The position numbers and the translations under genes were made by a program. Shown here one piece after another: positions 17,830-25,347 of a DNA stretch of 33,969 nt. The notes below the pieces were generated by a model. The model saw only the letters and a program-made list of their open reading frames with translations. It was not told the DNA's origin and made no database searches. The stretch is from Bacteroidota bacterium (GTDB lineage: Bacteria; Bacteroidota; Bacteroidia; B-17B0; Aurantibacillaceae): assembly GCA_013816895.1 (NCBI GenBank), contig JACDDR010000038.1, positions 1-33,969 of the forward strand, given 5' to 3'. Numbering within the stretch: the stretch's first letter is position 1; each line of letters opens with the position of its first letter.

Positions 17830-19821
17830 TTACTTGATATCGCTGATTGTAAGTTCCATTTGCTGGTATGGTAATTCCATCACAGGAACAGGTTGTTTTT
17901 TTGCTTTCGGTTTGGGTTTCCTGCACCCTGTAACAACTATTCTCTCTTCTTGTATTCCCATTGCGACCAGTTTTTCCTTAATCGCTTTGGCGCGGGTCAG
18001 CGACAAACGTTTATAAAATTTTTTATTCCCTGCAGAGTAAATGGTATTTGATAATTGAATGGAAAGTCCGGAATGTGTATCTAAAAGCTGGTAAATAGTA
18101 TTGAGTTCGGTTTGTGATGTTTTCAAAGGAGCCCCTTTTCCATCTTCAAAGAAAATATTATTAAGAATCACCTTGGATTCTTTTTCAAGGGGCAGTAAAT
18201 TAATGGAATTGTTTCTTTCAAAGTATTCCTTCCCCCCGTTAAGAGTTCTGTTTTCAGAATAAAACAAATAGCCGGCCGAGGAATAAGTAATATTGTTGTT
18301 TTTGCCGGATGGGATGATAAAGGAAAACAACCCGCTTTTAAAATCGGGATGATACAGGCCGGTAATGGTGCCGGTTTCGTTATCCGTTACGGTTATTTGG
18401 GCGGTTTCATTTTTCTCTTGATTGATATTTATTTTACCTTTCAATAAAGTTACCGGGATGTTTTTCTGGTCGATAAAGGTGATTAAAAAATTATCACGTT
18501 TATCTGTTTTATCTTTCAGCGAATCTGCGCGCAGCTGTTTTATTTTTTTACGGTCGGCTGTAACAGTGGGAGAAATTTTTTTCTTATCTGCTGTAACCTG
18601 ATAATAAGAATTGTCAGCGCTCTTATCTACCGGGTAACCTACTGCCACAGGCTTTCCCACGTTACTGTCGGTTACACTGGTCATGTAGTTATCAAAATAT
18701 TCTTTTGGCTTATTTTTGTTGGAACTAAAAAATAATGTGCTGCCATCAGGATGAATAAAAGGTGCTTCTTCATCATAAGCGGAATTAATAGCGGGACCCA
18801 TGTTAATTGCTTTGCTCCAGCCTTCACCGGTTCTTGAACATTTATAGATGTCCTTTCCACCGTATCCTCCTGGTCTGTTGCTTACAAAATAAAGTGTATT
18901 GCCGTCGGGAGAAATGCATTCGTTGGGCTCCCATCCGTAAGGATTGGTGCTTTTATTTACTTTTAGAGGTTGCGACCAAACATTGTTAACCAGGCGGGTG
19001 ATGTAAAGGTTTCCGTCACCTCGTTCGTTTTTATAAGAAAGAACAATTTGCCCGTCAACAGATGCCCCAATAGTTGTTACGTAAATAACTGTGTCAGGGG
19101 TGGGGGTGTAAGAGCTGGGTTCACTCGCAGTGATTTTTTTAATTGTATCCGGTTTAACGATGATTTCTTCAAAAAAATTGGCATCGTCAGACTTCTTAAT
19201 TCTGTTAACCGGAATTTTGTATGTAAAAGTAATTGTCGACTTATCAGGTGAAAGTGTAGTTACGGGGTGTCTGAAGGAAGTATCTATTTTTTTTCCCGGC
19301 TTGTCAGGTGTTATCTTTACCGGTAATGCTACCAGTTCCTTTAATTCTTTTCCAAACTTACAGGTTTCAATTTTGCCGTTAACTGTGTGGAGCGTTTCGG
19401 CGTCGCCGGTTTTTTTTTGTTGCGAAATGGATTTAAATTTTTCGTAAGCGGCAATTGCCTGGTCAAATTTATAGATCATGCAATAAGCATCTCCCAGTAG
19501 TTTATAAGCAATTACAGGTGCGTCAGTGTTTTTTTGTTCGGCATCATGCGTAAGCGAGGGTGAAAATTCAATCGCTTTTTCGAGGTAGGGTAGTGCCTTG
19601 GTTTTCAGGGACCGCGATTTTAAATAACACGCTCCGATTTTATAATTCAGATTTGCATTCAGAGGGTCAGTTTTTAAGAGATCAGCATAAATTGAAAAAG
19701 CCTGGCCAAATTTCTGAGATGTAAAAAGCTCATCCGCTTCCGCCATTTGTACCATGGGGTTTTGACCCTTTATACTTATGCCGAAAACCGTAAGAGCAAG
19801 TATCCAAATCAGTCGTTTCAT
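17830..19821 (-). CDS. TPR - PD40 propeller - OmpA-like envelope protein
   Basis: A 663-residue exported protein. A signal peptide (1-19) is followed by TPR-like helices (about 25-150). PD40/WD40-like propeller blades come next (about 190-400, for example SPDGNTLYFVSNRPGGYGG and HPDGSTLFFSSN). A less defined region with possible beta-sandwich character follows, and the C-terminus is OmpA-like (about 550-655; LSLTRAKAIKEKLVAMGI). The arginine of the OmpA peptidoglycan site is kept, but the position of the binding Asp in OmpA appears to be Lys/Asn (GNKKFYKRLS), so peptidoglycan binding is uncertain. This architecture is common in Bacteroidota, sometimes near T9SS or gliding genes. The start overlaps the response regulator stop by four bases (ATGA), so the two are likely translated together. 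Confidence 0.85.
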   Translation of the reverse strand: MKRLIWILALTVFGISIKGQNPMVQMAEADELFTSQKFGQAFSIYADLLKTDPLNANLNYKIGACYLKSRSLKTKALPYLEKAIEFSPSLTHDAEQKNTDAPVIAYKLLGDAYCMIYKFDQAIAAYEKFKSISQQKKTGDAETLHTVNGKIETCKFGKELKELVALPVKITPDKPGKKIDTSFRHPVTTLSPDKSTITFTYKIPVNRIKKSDDANFFEEIIVKPDTIKKITASEPSSYTPTPDTVIYVTTIGASVDGQIVLSYKNERGDGNLYITRLVNNVWSQPLKVNKSTNPYGWEPNECISPDGNTLYFVSNRPGGYGGKDIYKCSRTGEGWSKAINMGPAINSAYDEEAPFIHPDGSTLFFSSNKNKPKEYFDNYMTSVTDSNVGKPVAVGYPVDKSADNSYYQVTADKKKISPTVTADRKKIKQLRADSLKDKTDKRDNFLITFIDQKNIPVTLLKGKININQEKNETAQITVTDNETGTITGLYHPDFKSGLFSFIIPSGKNNNITYSSAGYLFYSENRTLNGGKEYFERNNSINLLPLEKESKVILNNIFFEDGKGAPLKTSQTELNTIYQLLDTHSGLSIQLSNTIYSAGNKKFYKRLSLTRAKAIKEKLVAMGIQEERIVVTGCRKPKPKAKKQPVPVMELPYQQMELTISDIK

Positions 19822-20183
19822 TGGTTTGTTTTGTCATATTTGGACAGTTTGGCCGCTAGTTCCTCAATGGTAACAGGTTTTGAAATAAAATCGCTGGCAC
19901 CGGCTCTCAGAGATGCTTCAATAAGCGGACTATTGTGTAAACTAGACATCATTATAACAGGAGTAAAGCACAAATGAACCGTGCGCAGTACATTCAGGAG
20001 TGATAATCCCGAAATCCCGGGCATCATCACATCGCTGATCACAAGGTCGTACTCACCATTGGTGATTTTTGTTATGGCGTGTTCACCATCATTGGCCACA
20101 AAAGGTTTATGTCCCAGTTCTTCAAGGCTATGTGTTAAGGCCTGGCTGGTCATTTTATCATCGTCAATAACTAAAATATTCAT
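19818..20183 (-). CDS. Single-domain response regulator (CheY-like)
   Basis: A 121-residue receiver domain with no output domain. The acidic cluster DDD is at 7-9, phosphoacceptor Asp51 lies in VISDVMMPG, a Ser is at the conserved switch position (MMSS, about 80-81), and Lys102 is in ISKPV. All catalytic positions are intact, so it should be phosphorylated and signal through protein contacts. It heads the operon with the OmpA-like protein, phosphoglucomutase and glycosidase, an unusual place for a CheY-like protein. The hybrid kinase at 22125-24452 shares its promoter type and is a possible partner. Confidence 0.87.
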   Translation of the reverse strand: MNILVIDDDKMTSQALTHSLEELGHKPFVANDGEHAITKITNGEYDLVISDVMMPGISGLSLLNVLRTVHLCFTPVIMMSSLHNSPLIEASLRAGASDFISKPVTIEELAAKLSKYDKTNQ

Positions 20184-20196
20184 AAACTATAATAAG

Positions 20197-20240
20197 CAAA
20201 GTTAGCGCCACCTACCTGCAAGCGGGCTGTTATTCGGTAA
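20197..20240 (-). promoter_or_regulatory. Shared bipartite promoter, regulator-OmpA-PGM-glycosidase operon
   Basis: On the minus strand TTACCGAAT (20232-20240), 27 bases, then TAACTTTG (20197-20204), 13 bases before the start codon. TTGCAG at 20216-20221 (minus) and GGCTATAC at 20252-20259 align without gaps with the STAS promoter. Confidence 0.7.
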
Positions 20241-20343
20241 TACGGGATATTGTATAGCCTAAAGCGGAAAAAAAGTGTTGAATCTTTTACGCACTTTTAA
20301 GCCGGGGTATCTAAAATTGCTTCCAGCGATACATATTCTCCTC

Positions 20344-20388
20344 TTATCGATATTATGGCCAAAACCGGGGTGCCTCTTTTTATGTTTG
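20344..20388 (+). promoter_or_regulatory. Candidate promoter of the 108-residue receiver
   Basis: TATGTTTG (20381-20388) matches the TAnnTTTG -7 box and ends 34 bases before the start codon. A partial upstream box, TTATCGATA (20344-20352), lies 28 bases ahead, one base off the spacing seen at the five better sites, so its kinship is doubtful. Confidence 0.35.
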
Positions 20389-20422
20389 TAGTGGAATTGG
20401 TGAACCTTCAAAATTATACCAC

Positions 20423-20749
20423 ATGGAAAAAATAAATCTTTTTATTGTCGCTGATAATGCGTTAGTGGCAAACGGGCTTAAACATTATCTAAACCAGAAA
20501 TTTTCCAATATTAATGTGTTCAATTTTTATGATAGCAGGAGTTGTTTGAAACACATCAATAAGGAAACTCAGGTGGTGATTTTAGATCATGTAATTCACG
20601 GAAAAAGTGGAATAGACACCCTTCGCTCCATAAAAACCATTAATCCCGATACGGAGGTTATCATGCACACTTCGGGGGAGGATGTGGTGAACTTTTTGAA
20701 CGGTTATTATAAAGGCGATACAGGGTTTTTAGTTCAAAAGGCCAACTAA
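20423..20749 (+). CDS. Short NarL-type receiver domain, no output domain
   Basis: A 108-residue receiver. Asp11 is the only acid of the usual N-terminal pair (VADN). The phosphoacceptor is Asp55 in VILDHVIHGKSG. A Thr/Ser switch is present (MHTSGE, about 83-84), and a terminal Lys lies in FLVQKAN. The sequence looks like the receiver of LuxR/NarL-class regulators, but the chain ends straight after the last beta strand and no helix-turn-helix follows in any frame. It is either a free receiver or a remnant. One missing acidic residue may weaken metal binding. It is monocistronic or leads the REC-Hpt pair behind it. Confidence 0.7.
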   Translation: MEKINLFIVADNALVANGLKHYLNQKFSNINVFNFYDSRSCLKHINKETQVVILDHVIHGKSGIDTLRSIKTINPDTEVIMHTSGEDVVNFLNGYYKGDTGFLVQKAN

Positions 20750-20762
20750 AAGGCTCTTAACC

Positions 20763-20780
20763 GCTGGTTTTAGAACCGGC
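20763..20780 (+). other. Hairpin in the leader between two receiver genes
   Basis: GCTGGTT and AACCGGC form a seven-pair stem with a TTAG loop 14 bases after the stop. There is no adjacent T-run (the nearest is about 16 bases later), so it is a weak terminator candidate or an RNA structure in the leader of the next gene. Confidence 0.35.
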
Positions 20781-20826
20781 CTGTTGTCTGGCATTGTTTT
20801 TTATACTTATCAGGGTATCTGTACCG

Positions 20827-21249
20827 ATGAGTAATGAAAAAAATATTTCCAAAGAGCTGATGACTAAGACAAGGATACTTATTGCCGAAGATAATCTTCT
20901 GAATCAAAAAATAGCGGAGCATCTTGTGAAAGGTTTTGGCTTTTCCTGCGATGTATGTTCTGATGGGAAAAAAGCCATTGAATTACTTAAGACTAATCCT
21001 TACCATCTTATATTAATGGATATCCAGATGCCGGAAATGGATGGATACGAAGCCACTGAATACATCAGGAATGTCTTAAAACTAAACATCCCCATTATTG
21101 CTACAACCGGTAACTCTTCCGGATCGGAGAAAGGAAAATGCATTGAAAGCGGAATGAACGATTATCTTTCAAAGCCTTTAAAAGCAGACGAACTTTATGA
21201 ATTGCTTACCCGTTTTCTTTTTCCTGACGCTGTTTGCATAGATAAATAA
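20827..21249 (+). CDS. Stand-alone receiver resembling a hybrid-kinase REC domain
   Basis: A 140-residue receiver if read from ATG 20827 (MSNEKNISK). An in-frame ATG at 20794 adds 11 hydrophobic residues unlike the family and lies in the leader, so I prefer the later start. Catalytic sites are complete: Glu21-Asp22, Asp65 in ILMDIQMPEMDGYEA, a Thr switch in ATTGN, and Lys in YLSKP. The style (EDNLLNQK, MDIQMPEMDGYEAT, GMNDYLSKP) is that of receivers fused to hybrid histidine kinases. It closely parallels the REC domain of the kinase at 22125-24452. A free Hpt protein follows 50 bases downstream, so the pair looks like a detached kinase tail. Confidence 0.85.
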   Translation: MSNEKNISKELMTKTRILIAEDNLLNQKIAEHLVKGFGFSCDVCSDGKKAIELLKTNPYHLILMDIQMPEMDGYEATEYIRNVLKLNIPIIATTGNSSGSEKGKCIESGMNDYLSKPLKADELYELLTRFLFPDAVCIDK

Positions 21250-21299
21250 CATTAATCTTTCAATTTTCCTTAAACGGAAACAGAACTAAAACTTTATAT

Positions 21300-21668
21300 A
21301 TGATTGAAAATAATAAAACGCAACAAACCATTAATCTCGGTTATTTGATTGGTTTGTCAAGAGGTGATAAAGGTTTTGTGAAAAACATGATAAATGTTTT
21401 CCTGGAAGAAAATCCGAAGGAAATTGAAATGCTTGAGGCGAGCATACGTGAGGTGGATTTTGATATGATAAGAGCTTCGGCACATAAACTCAAATCAACC
21501 ATTCCTTTCGTGGGGCTTGACTTAAAAATTGGCGAGGTGGTTAACGAAATAGAAACTCTTGCAGCAAAAGGCAAGGATATCGAAAGCATCAAGCAGCTAT
21601 TTTCTACGGTAAAAAAGAACAGCGATATGGCCACCGAAGAATTAGTGGCGTATCTTTCCGAAAATTAA
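21300..21668 (+). CDS. Free histidine phosphotransfer (Hpt) protein
   Basis: A 122-residue, all-helical Hpt protein with the phosphorylated histidine His62 in SAHKLKST, surrounded by the usual four-helix pattern. It should carry phosphate between receivers, for example from the kinase REC domain to the free receivers here. Its start (TINLGYLIGLSRGDKGF) and overall layout match the Hpt tail of the nearby hybrid kinase (TTNLEYLKQHTRGNPEM). Its 3' end lies only three bases from the 3' end of the convergent receiver gene, and no terminator is visible between them. Confidence 0.87.
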   Translation: MIENNKTQQTINLGYLIGLSRGDKGFVKNMINVFLEENPKEIEMLEASIREVDFDMIRASAHKLKSTIPFVGLDLKIGEVVNEIETLAAKGKDIESIKQLFSTVKKNSDMATEELVAYLSEN

Positions 21669-21671
21669 TTT

Positions 21672-22106
21672 TTATTTCGTCTTGATCAGTTCTTCGATTT
21701 TGAGAAGGCTGTTGTGTATCACTTCTTTTAATTCTGCAAAATTGGCCGGTTTACGGATGTAGTCGGTAGCGCCGATCTTATATAACATTTTAATCATGTC
21801 CTGTTCATAATTCATATCTCTCGGGTAAGAGGTGGAAAACATAATAACCGGCAATTGCATTAACTCGTCAGTGATCTTAATTTCCGAAAGGCATTCAAAT
21901 CCTGTTTTCCGGGGCATATTTAAATCAAGGAATAACACGTCAGGAAGATTTTGGGCATTATCCATCAGGTAGGCCATTAACTGCTCGCCATCATGTACGG
22001 TTTTAAGCTCCGTTGCAAGGGGCAACTCACTCAGGGCTTCCTGGAAAAGAAAACGATCGTCTTTATCATCGTCGGCCAATAAAATATGAAGTTTTTCTGT
22101 GTTCAT
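21672..22106 (-). CDS. Rcp1-like single-domain response regulator
   Basis: A 144-residue receiver of the Rcp1/CheY-like type often found downstream of PAS or phytochrome kinases in Bacteroidota. The acidic cluster is ADDDKDD (11-17), the phosphoacceptor is Asp61 in LFLDLNMPRKTG, with a Thr/Ser switch in MFSTSYP and Lys in YIRKP. The characteristic insertion after the switch (YPRDMNYEQDM) is present. It lies 18 bases after the hybrid kinase stop on the same strand, so they form an operon and probably a phosphorelay pair. There is no DNA-binding domain. Confidence 0.87.
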   Translation of the reverse strand: MNTEKLHILLADDDKDDRFLFQEALSELPLATELKTVHDGEQLMAYLMDNAQNLPDVLFLDLNMPRKTGFECLSEIKITDELMQLPVIMFSTSYPRDMNYEQDMIKMLYKIGATDYIRKPANFAELKEVIHNSLLKIEELIKTK

Positions 22107-22124
22107 TTTTTTTTTTGAATTATT

Positions 22125-24452
22125 TTATAGTGTTTCCAGTTCCGCTTCCAGTTCTTTAACAGCTTGCGAACAAGCATCCTCTATTTTTACAAGCAGGGTA
22201 TTAATTAACGAAGAATCTTCCTTTTTAGCGGCGTGTTCTTTAATCTTTTTTGCCATTTCTTCGTATTCGTTGTTAATGCCAACGATGGAGAAGGTTGGTA
22301 TCATTGAGTGGGCGGCTTTTTTTAAAGAATCCCAGTCCATGTTATCAATACTTTGTTTCATTGTATCAATCAGCCTTGGCGTTTCATCCAGGTAAATTTT
22401 TATCATCTGTTTCATCATTTCCGGATTTCCCCGTGTATGCTGTTTCAGGTATTCCAGGTTAGTTGTTTTCTGACCAGCCTCCTCGTTATTCTTTGGCCTT
22501 GCCTGTGTCTTTTTTGAAGGAATTGGTTTATCGATATATTTTAAAATTTTATTGTATAATAATTTATCGTCAATCGGTTTCGAAAGATAATCATTCATTC
22601 CCACTGCGCGGCATTTTTCCACATCAGCGGTAGTTACATCAGCAGTTAACGCAATGATGGGGATGTCGGATTTTATAGTATTTCTGATATACGCTGTGGC
22701 TTCGTAGCCGTTCATTTCGGGCATTTGAAGGTCCATGAGCACAACATCAAAATTTTGTTTTTCAAGGATTTCAACAGCAATTTTTCCGTTTGGAGCTACC
22801 ACTCCGTCAAAACCAAATTCTTTCAGGAGTGTTTTAATTAAAAGCTGGTTAAGCACAACATCTTCTGCAACAAGTATTTTTACATTATCAGCGCCATCTT
22901 CCACTACTACCGCTTCTTCTTTTTTTGCCTCAATTTTCTCTCTGGTTTTTGTAAAAGTTAAGGTAAAACTAAATGTTGAACCTTCATTCACTTTACTTTT
23001 TACCTGTAACGATCCTCCCTGGGAAAGAACCAGTTGTTTCACAATTGCAAGGCCCAGCCCGGTGCCGCCATACACCCTTGCGGTACCGCTGGTTGCTTGT
23101 TGGAAATTGTTAAAGATCGTGTCCAGTTTATCTTCCGGAATGCCGATGCCGGTATCCGTAACAGAAAATTCAATAGTGGCTTTTTCTGAATCTTCTTCAC
23201 GTAATTTAACGCTTACCGTTATTTTTCCGCTGGATGTAAATTTTATGGCATTGCTTACAAGATTAAGAATCACCTGGTGAAGTCGTACCGGATCACCCAC
23301 CAAAACTTCCGGAATCTGGTTGTCATATTTCTTTACAAGCTCTACATTTTTTTTAAACAGTTTTGTTTCAAATAAATGAAGCATTGAGGAAATGGAATCA
23401 AAGAGTTTGAACGGGATCTGCTCAAACGTCATCTTTCCTGCTTCTACTTTGGCAAGATCAAGGATGTCATTTATTAAAACAATCAGAGCATCGCCTGACA
23501 CCTTGATGGCGTTAAGGTATTCTTTTTGTTTCTCATCCAGATTGCTTTTCAGCACCACTTTTGTAAATCCAATTATGGCATTCAAAGGAGTGCGTATCTC
23601 ATGGCTCATGTTGGAAAGAAATTGCTGTTTTGCTTCAACAGCTTCTTCGGCCAGTCGTTTATCGCGCTCTGCGTTGCGCCGCGCCTCTATGAGCTCCTGT
23701 TCAAAACGTTTTTGCTGGGTTATCTCCCGCGCTATTTTAGAAATTGCTTTAATGTTGCCGGCAGAGTCTTTGATGGGCGATGTCGAAACGGCTACGCTGA
23801 TTATTTTTCCGTCTTTTCTCTTGCGCTGGGTTTCGTATTGTTCAATATATTCGCCATTGTTTATTCTTTCAATTATTTTATTTTCCTCCTCTATTTTATT
23901 GGCAGGAATGATCATTGATACGTTCTTGCCAATGGCTTCCTGCGCGGTATAACCAAATATTTTTTCGGCACTTTTATTCCACACGGTAATTACGCCTTCT
24001 AAGTTTTTACTAATAATGGCATCGTTGGAAGAGGTAACGATTGCGGCAAGGTGCGCGGTTTGTTCTTCGGTTTGTTTATGCCAGGTAAAATCATGTAATA
24101 TAATAACGGCTTCACTGTTCTCAGAATGCTGAGTTACCATTCCTTTTAATAAAACCTCGGAAGCAAGTTGCTCTTTATTTAGTTCAAGGGTAATGTTTTC
24201 AACACTTTCTTTCTTCCAGAGATCTTTAATAATTTCATCCACCCGTGCAGGATCGCGAAAATAATCAGCCAGTCTGCTCCCCATCAGGGTCACACGGCTG
24301 GCGGCAGTGATAAGTACAGCTGCCTCATTCACTTCAGTAATTTCACCCTTTTTATTTATTATAATTAAAGGGTCAAGATTTAATTCTAAAAGCGCACGAT
24401 ACCGTTCTTCACTCTTTGGGATCGGCGTCGTTTCTTTTTTTATGGAATCCAT
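22125..24452 (-). CDS. Cytosolic hybrid histidine kinase: PAS-PAS-HisKA-HATPase-REC-Hpt
   Basis: A 775-residue kinase without membrane spans. Two PAS domains (about 14-125 and 132-250; the second reads IFGYTAQEAIGKNVSMI) and a coiled segment precede the HisKA helix with His284 in SNMSHEIRTPLNAI. The ATPase has the N box (NLVSNAIKF, about 397-405), G1 box (DTGIGIP, 433-439) and G2 box (GTGLGLAI, 463-470). The receiver has Glu530-Asp531, Asp574 and Lys625, and the Hpt domain has His715 in AAHSMIPTF. All phosphorelay residues are intact. Lack of spans suggests a cytosolic cue (redox, ligand or partner protein). The gene leads an operon with an Rcp1-like receiver. Its tail resembles the separate REC and Hpt proteins upstream. 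Confidence 0.92.
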   Translation of the reverse strand: MDSIKKETTPIPKSEERYRALLELNLDPLIIINKKGEITEVNEAAVLITAASRVTLMGSRLADYFRDPARVDEIIKDLWKKESVENITLELNKEQLASEVLLKGMVTQHSENSEAVIILHDFTWHKQTEEQTAHLAAIVTSSNDAIISKNLEGVITVWNKSAEKIFGYTAQEAIGKNVSMIIPANKIEEENKIIERINNGEYIEQYETQRKRKDGKIISVAVSTSPIKDSAGNIKAISKIAREITQQKRFEQELIEARRNAERDKRLAEEAVEAKQQFLSNMSHEIRTPLNAIIGFTKVVLKSNLDEKQKEYLNAIKVSGDALIVLINDILDLAKVEAGKMTFEQIPFKLFDSISSMLHLFETKLFKKNVELVKKYDNQIPEVLVGDPVRLHQVILNLVSNAIKFTSSGKITVSVKLREEDSEKATIEFSVTDTGIGIPEDKLDTIFNNFQQATSGTARVYGGTGLGLAIVKQLVLSQGGSLQVKSKVNEGSTFSFTLTFTKTREKIEAKKEEAVVVEDGADNVKILVAEDVVLNQLLIKTLLKEFGFDGVVAPNGKIAVEILEKQNFDVVLMDLQMPEMNGYEATAYIRNTIKSDIPIIALTADVTTADVEKCRAVGMNDYLSKPIDDKLLYNKILKYIDKPIPSKKTQARPKNNEEAGQKTTNLEYLKQHTRGNPEMMKQMIKIYLDETPRLIDTMKQSIDNMDWDSLKKAAHSMIPTFSIVGINNEYEEMAKKIKEHAAKKEDSSLINTLLVKIEDACSQAVKELEAELETL

Positions 24453-24513
24453 TTTTTTAATTATAATTCCCGATAAGAGCAGGAGGACCGGTTTTAACCT
24501 TAATTTAATGATA

Positions 24514-24557
24514 CTAAATTACCCTAAAAGGGATGGTCGCTGCTTAAAATTCGGTAA
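24514..24557 (-). promoter_or_regulatory. Shared bipartite promoter (weaker), hybrid kinase operon
   Basis: On the minus strand TTACCGAAT (24549-24557), exactly 27 bases, then TAATTTAG (24514-24521), one mismatch from TAnnTTTG, 61 bases before the kinase start. The first box is identical to those of the STAS and regulator-OmpA promoters. The rest of 24453-24739 holds no visible gene. Confidence 0.5.
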
Positions 24558-24739
24558 GAGGGGTTTTTAAGTAGTTATAAGGAAACAATACATAGCTTTA
24601 AAAGGCATTTAAACGCATCCCCGACCCGTTCAAAAGGCGTTTCAGGCGGTGGGATCGCGCGGATGGCATATTATTTTAAAAATTATTTTGCCAGAGAACG
24701 GTAAAATAAAGCGATGTTGAACAATTTAGAAAGTGTGAA

Positions 24740-25207
24740 ATGAAAACAAAAGAACAGATCCAGAACGATGTAAGGAATGAATTAAACCGCGAATCGGCAA
24801 TGGTTGGAACAGATATCCGGATTATCGTAAACGGAAACCATATAACCCTTGAAGGCATAGCTGATTCCTACGCAAAAAAAATAGAAACTGAACGGGCCGC
24901 AATGCGTGTAGATGGCGTGACTGGAGTTACCAATAATATCGTACTCAAAATCTCACACCAGAAAAGCGACGAGGATATCCGAAAAACGGTTATCAGAATG
25001 ATAACATGGAATAGCTGCATCGATGAAAGTCGTATTGATGTGAAAGTGTCGCAAGGCTGGGTTACCCTGGCCGGTGAAGTAGACTACGATTACCAGAAAT
25101 CAAAAGCAACTTTCCTTACGGAAGACATTACGGGCGTGGCTGGCGTTACCAACTTTATAAGCGTGGTTTCTTCCTTTGAAAAGGCAGGTGGTAAGCTAAC
25201 TGCTTAA
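24740..25207 (+). CDS. Double BON-domain protein
   Basis: A 155-residue protein with two BON domains (about 3-70 and 76-148). Each has the typical strand-glycine pattern: NGNHITLEGIADSYAKK then VDGVTGVTNNI, and QGWVTLAGEVDY then ITGVAGVTNFI. No signal peptide is evident, so the protein seems cytosolic, unlike lipoprotein OsmY/DolP-type members. BON proteins bind phospholipids or envelope components and are often osmotic or stress induced; the ligand here is unknown. The gene stands alone and is followed by a hairpin with a T-run. Confidence 0.85.
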   Translation: MKTKEQIQNDVRNELNRESAMVGTDIRIIVNGNHITLEGIADSYAKKIETERAAMRVDGVTGVTNNIVLKISHQKSDEDIRKTVIRMITWNSCIDESRIDVKVSQGWVTLAGEVDYDYQKSKATFLTEDITGVAGVTNFISVVSSFEKAGGKLTA

Positions 25208-25230
25208 AAACTGATTAACTCATATTATTA

Positions 25231-25258
25231 GTCACGCTTAAAAGGTGTGGCTTTTTTT
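25231..25258 (+). terminator. Rho-independent terminator after the BON gene
   Basis: GTCACGC (25231-25237) pairs with GTGTGGC (25245-25251) with two G-T pairs, followed by seven T. It lies 23 bases after the stop and separates the BON gene from the Ter cluster. Confidence 0.65.
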
Positions 25259-25347
25259 ATGTCCTGTTAATTCCTCAGGATTTTAATTTAACAAAATCTT
25301 ATTTCCCGCAACCTGTTTTTTCCTTTTCTTTTTCCGAAAATATTAAT

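Noticed and set aside
20184..20422. Small RNA or riboswitch in the divergent gap between receiver genes
   Set aside because: Apart from the two promoter candidates I found no strong stem or known aptamer pattern.
22735..23952. Long plus-strand open frames (181 and 186 codons) opposite the hybrid kinase
   Set aside because: They lie wholly inside a kinase gene with every catalytic motif in order, have serine- and phenylalanine-rich compositions typical of antisense shadows, and show no domain or ribosome site.
24558..24739. Hidden small gene or tRNA between the kinase promoter and the BON gene
   Set aside because: No open frame with a plausible start and no cloverleaf-like sequence was found.
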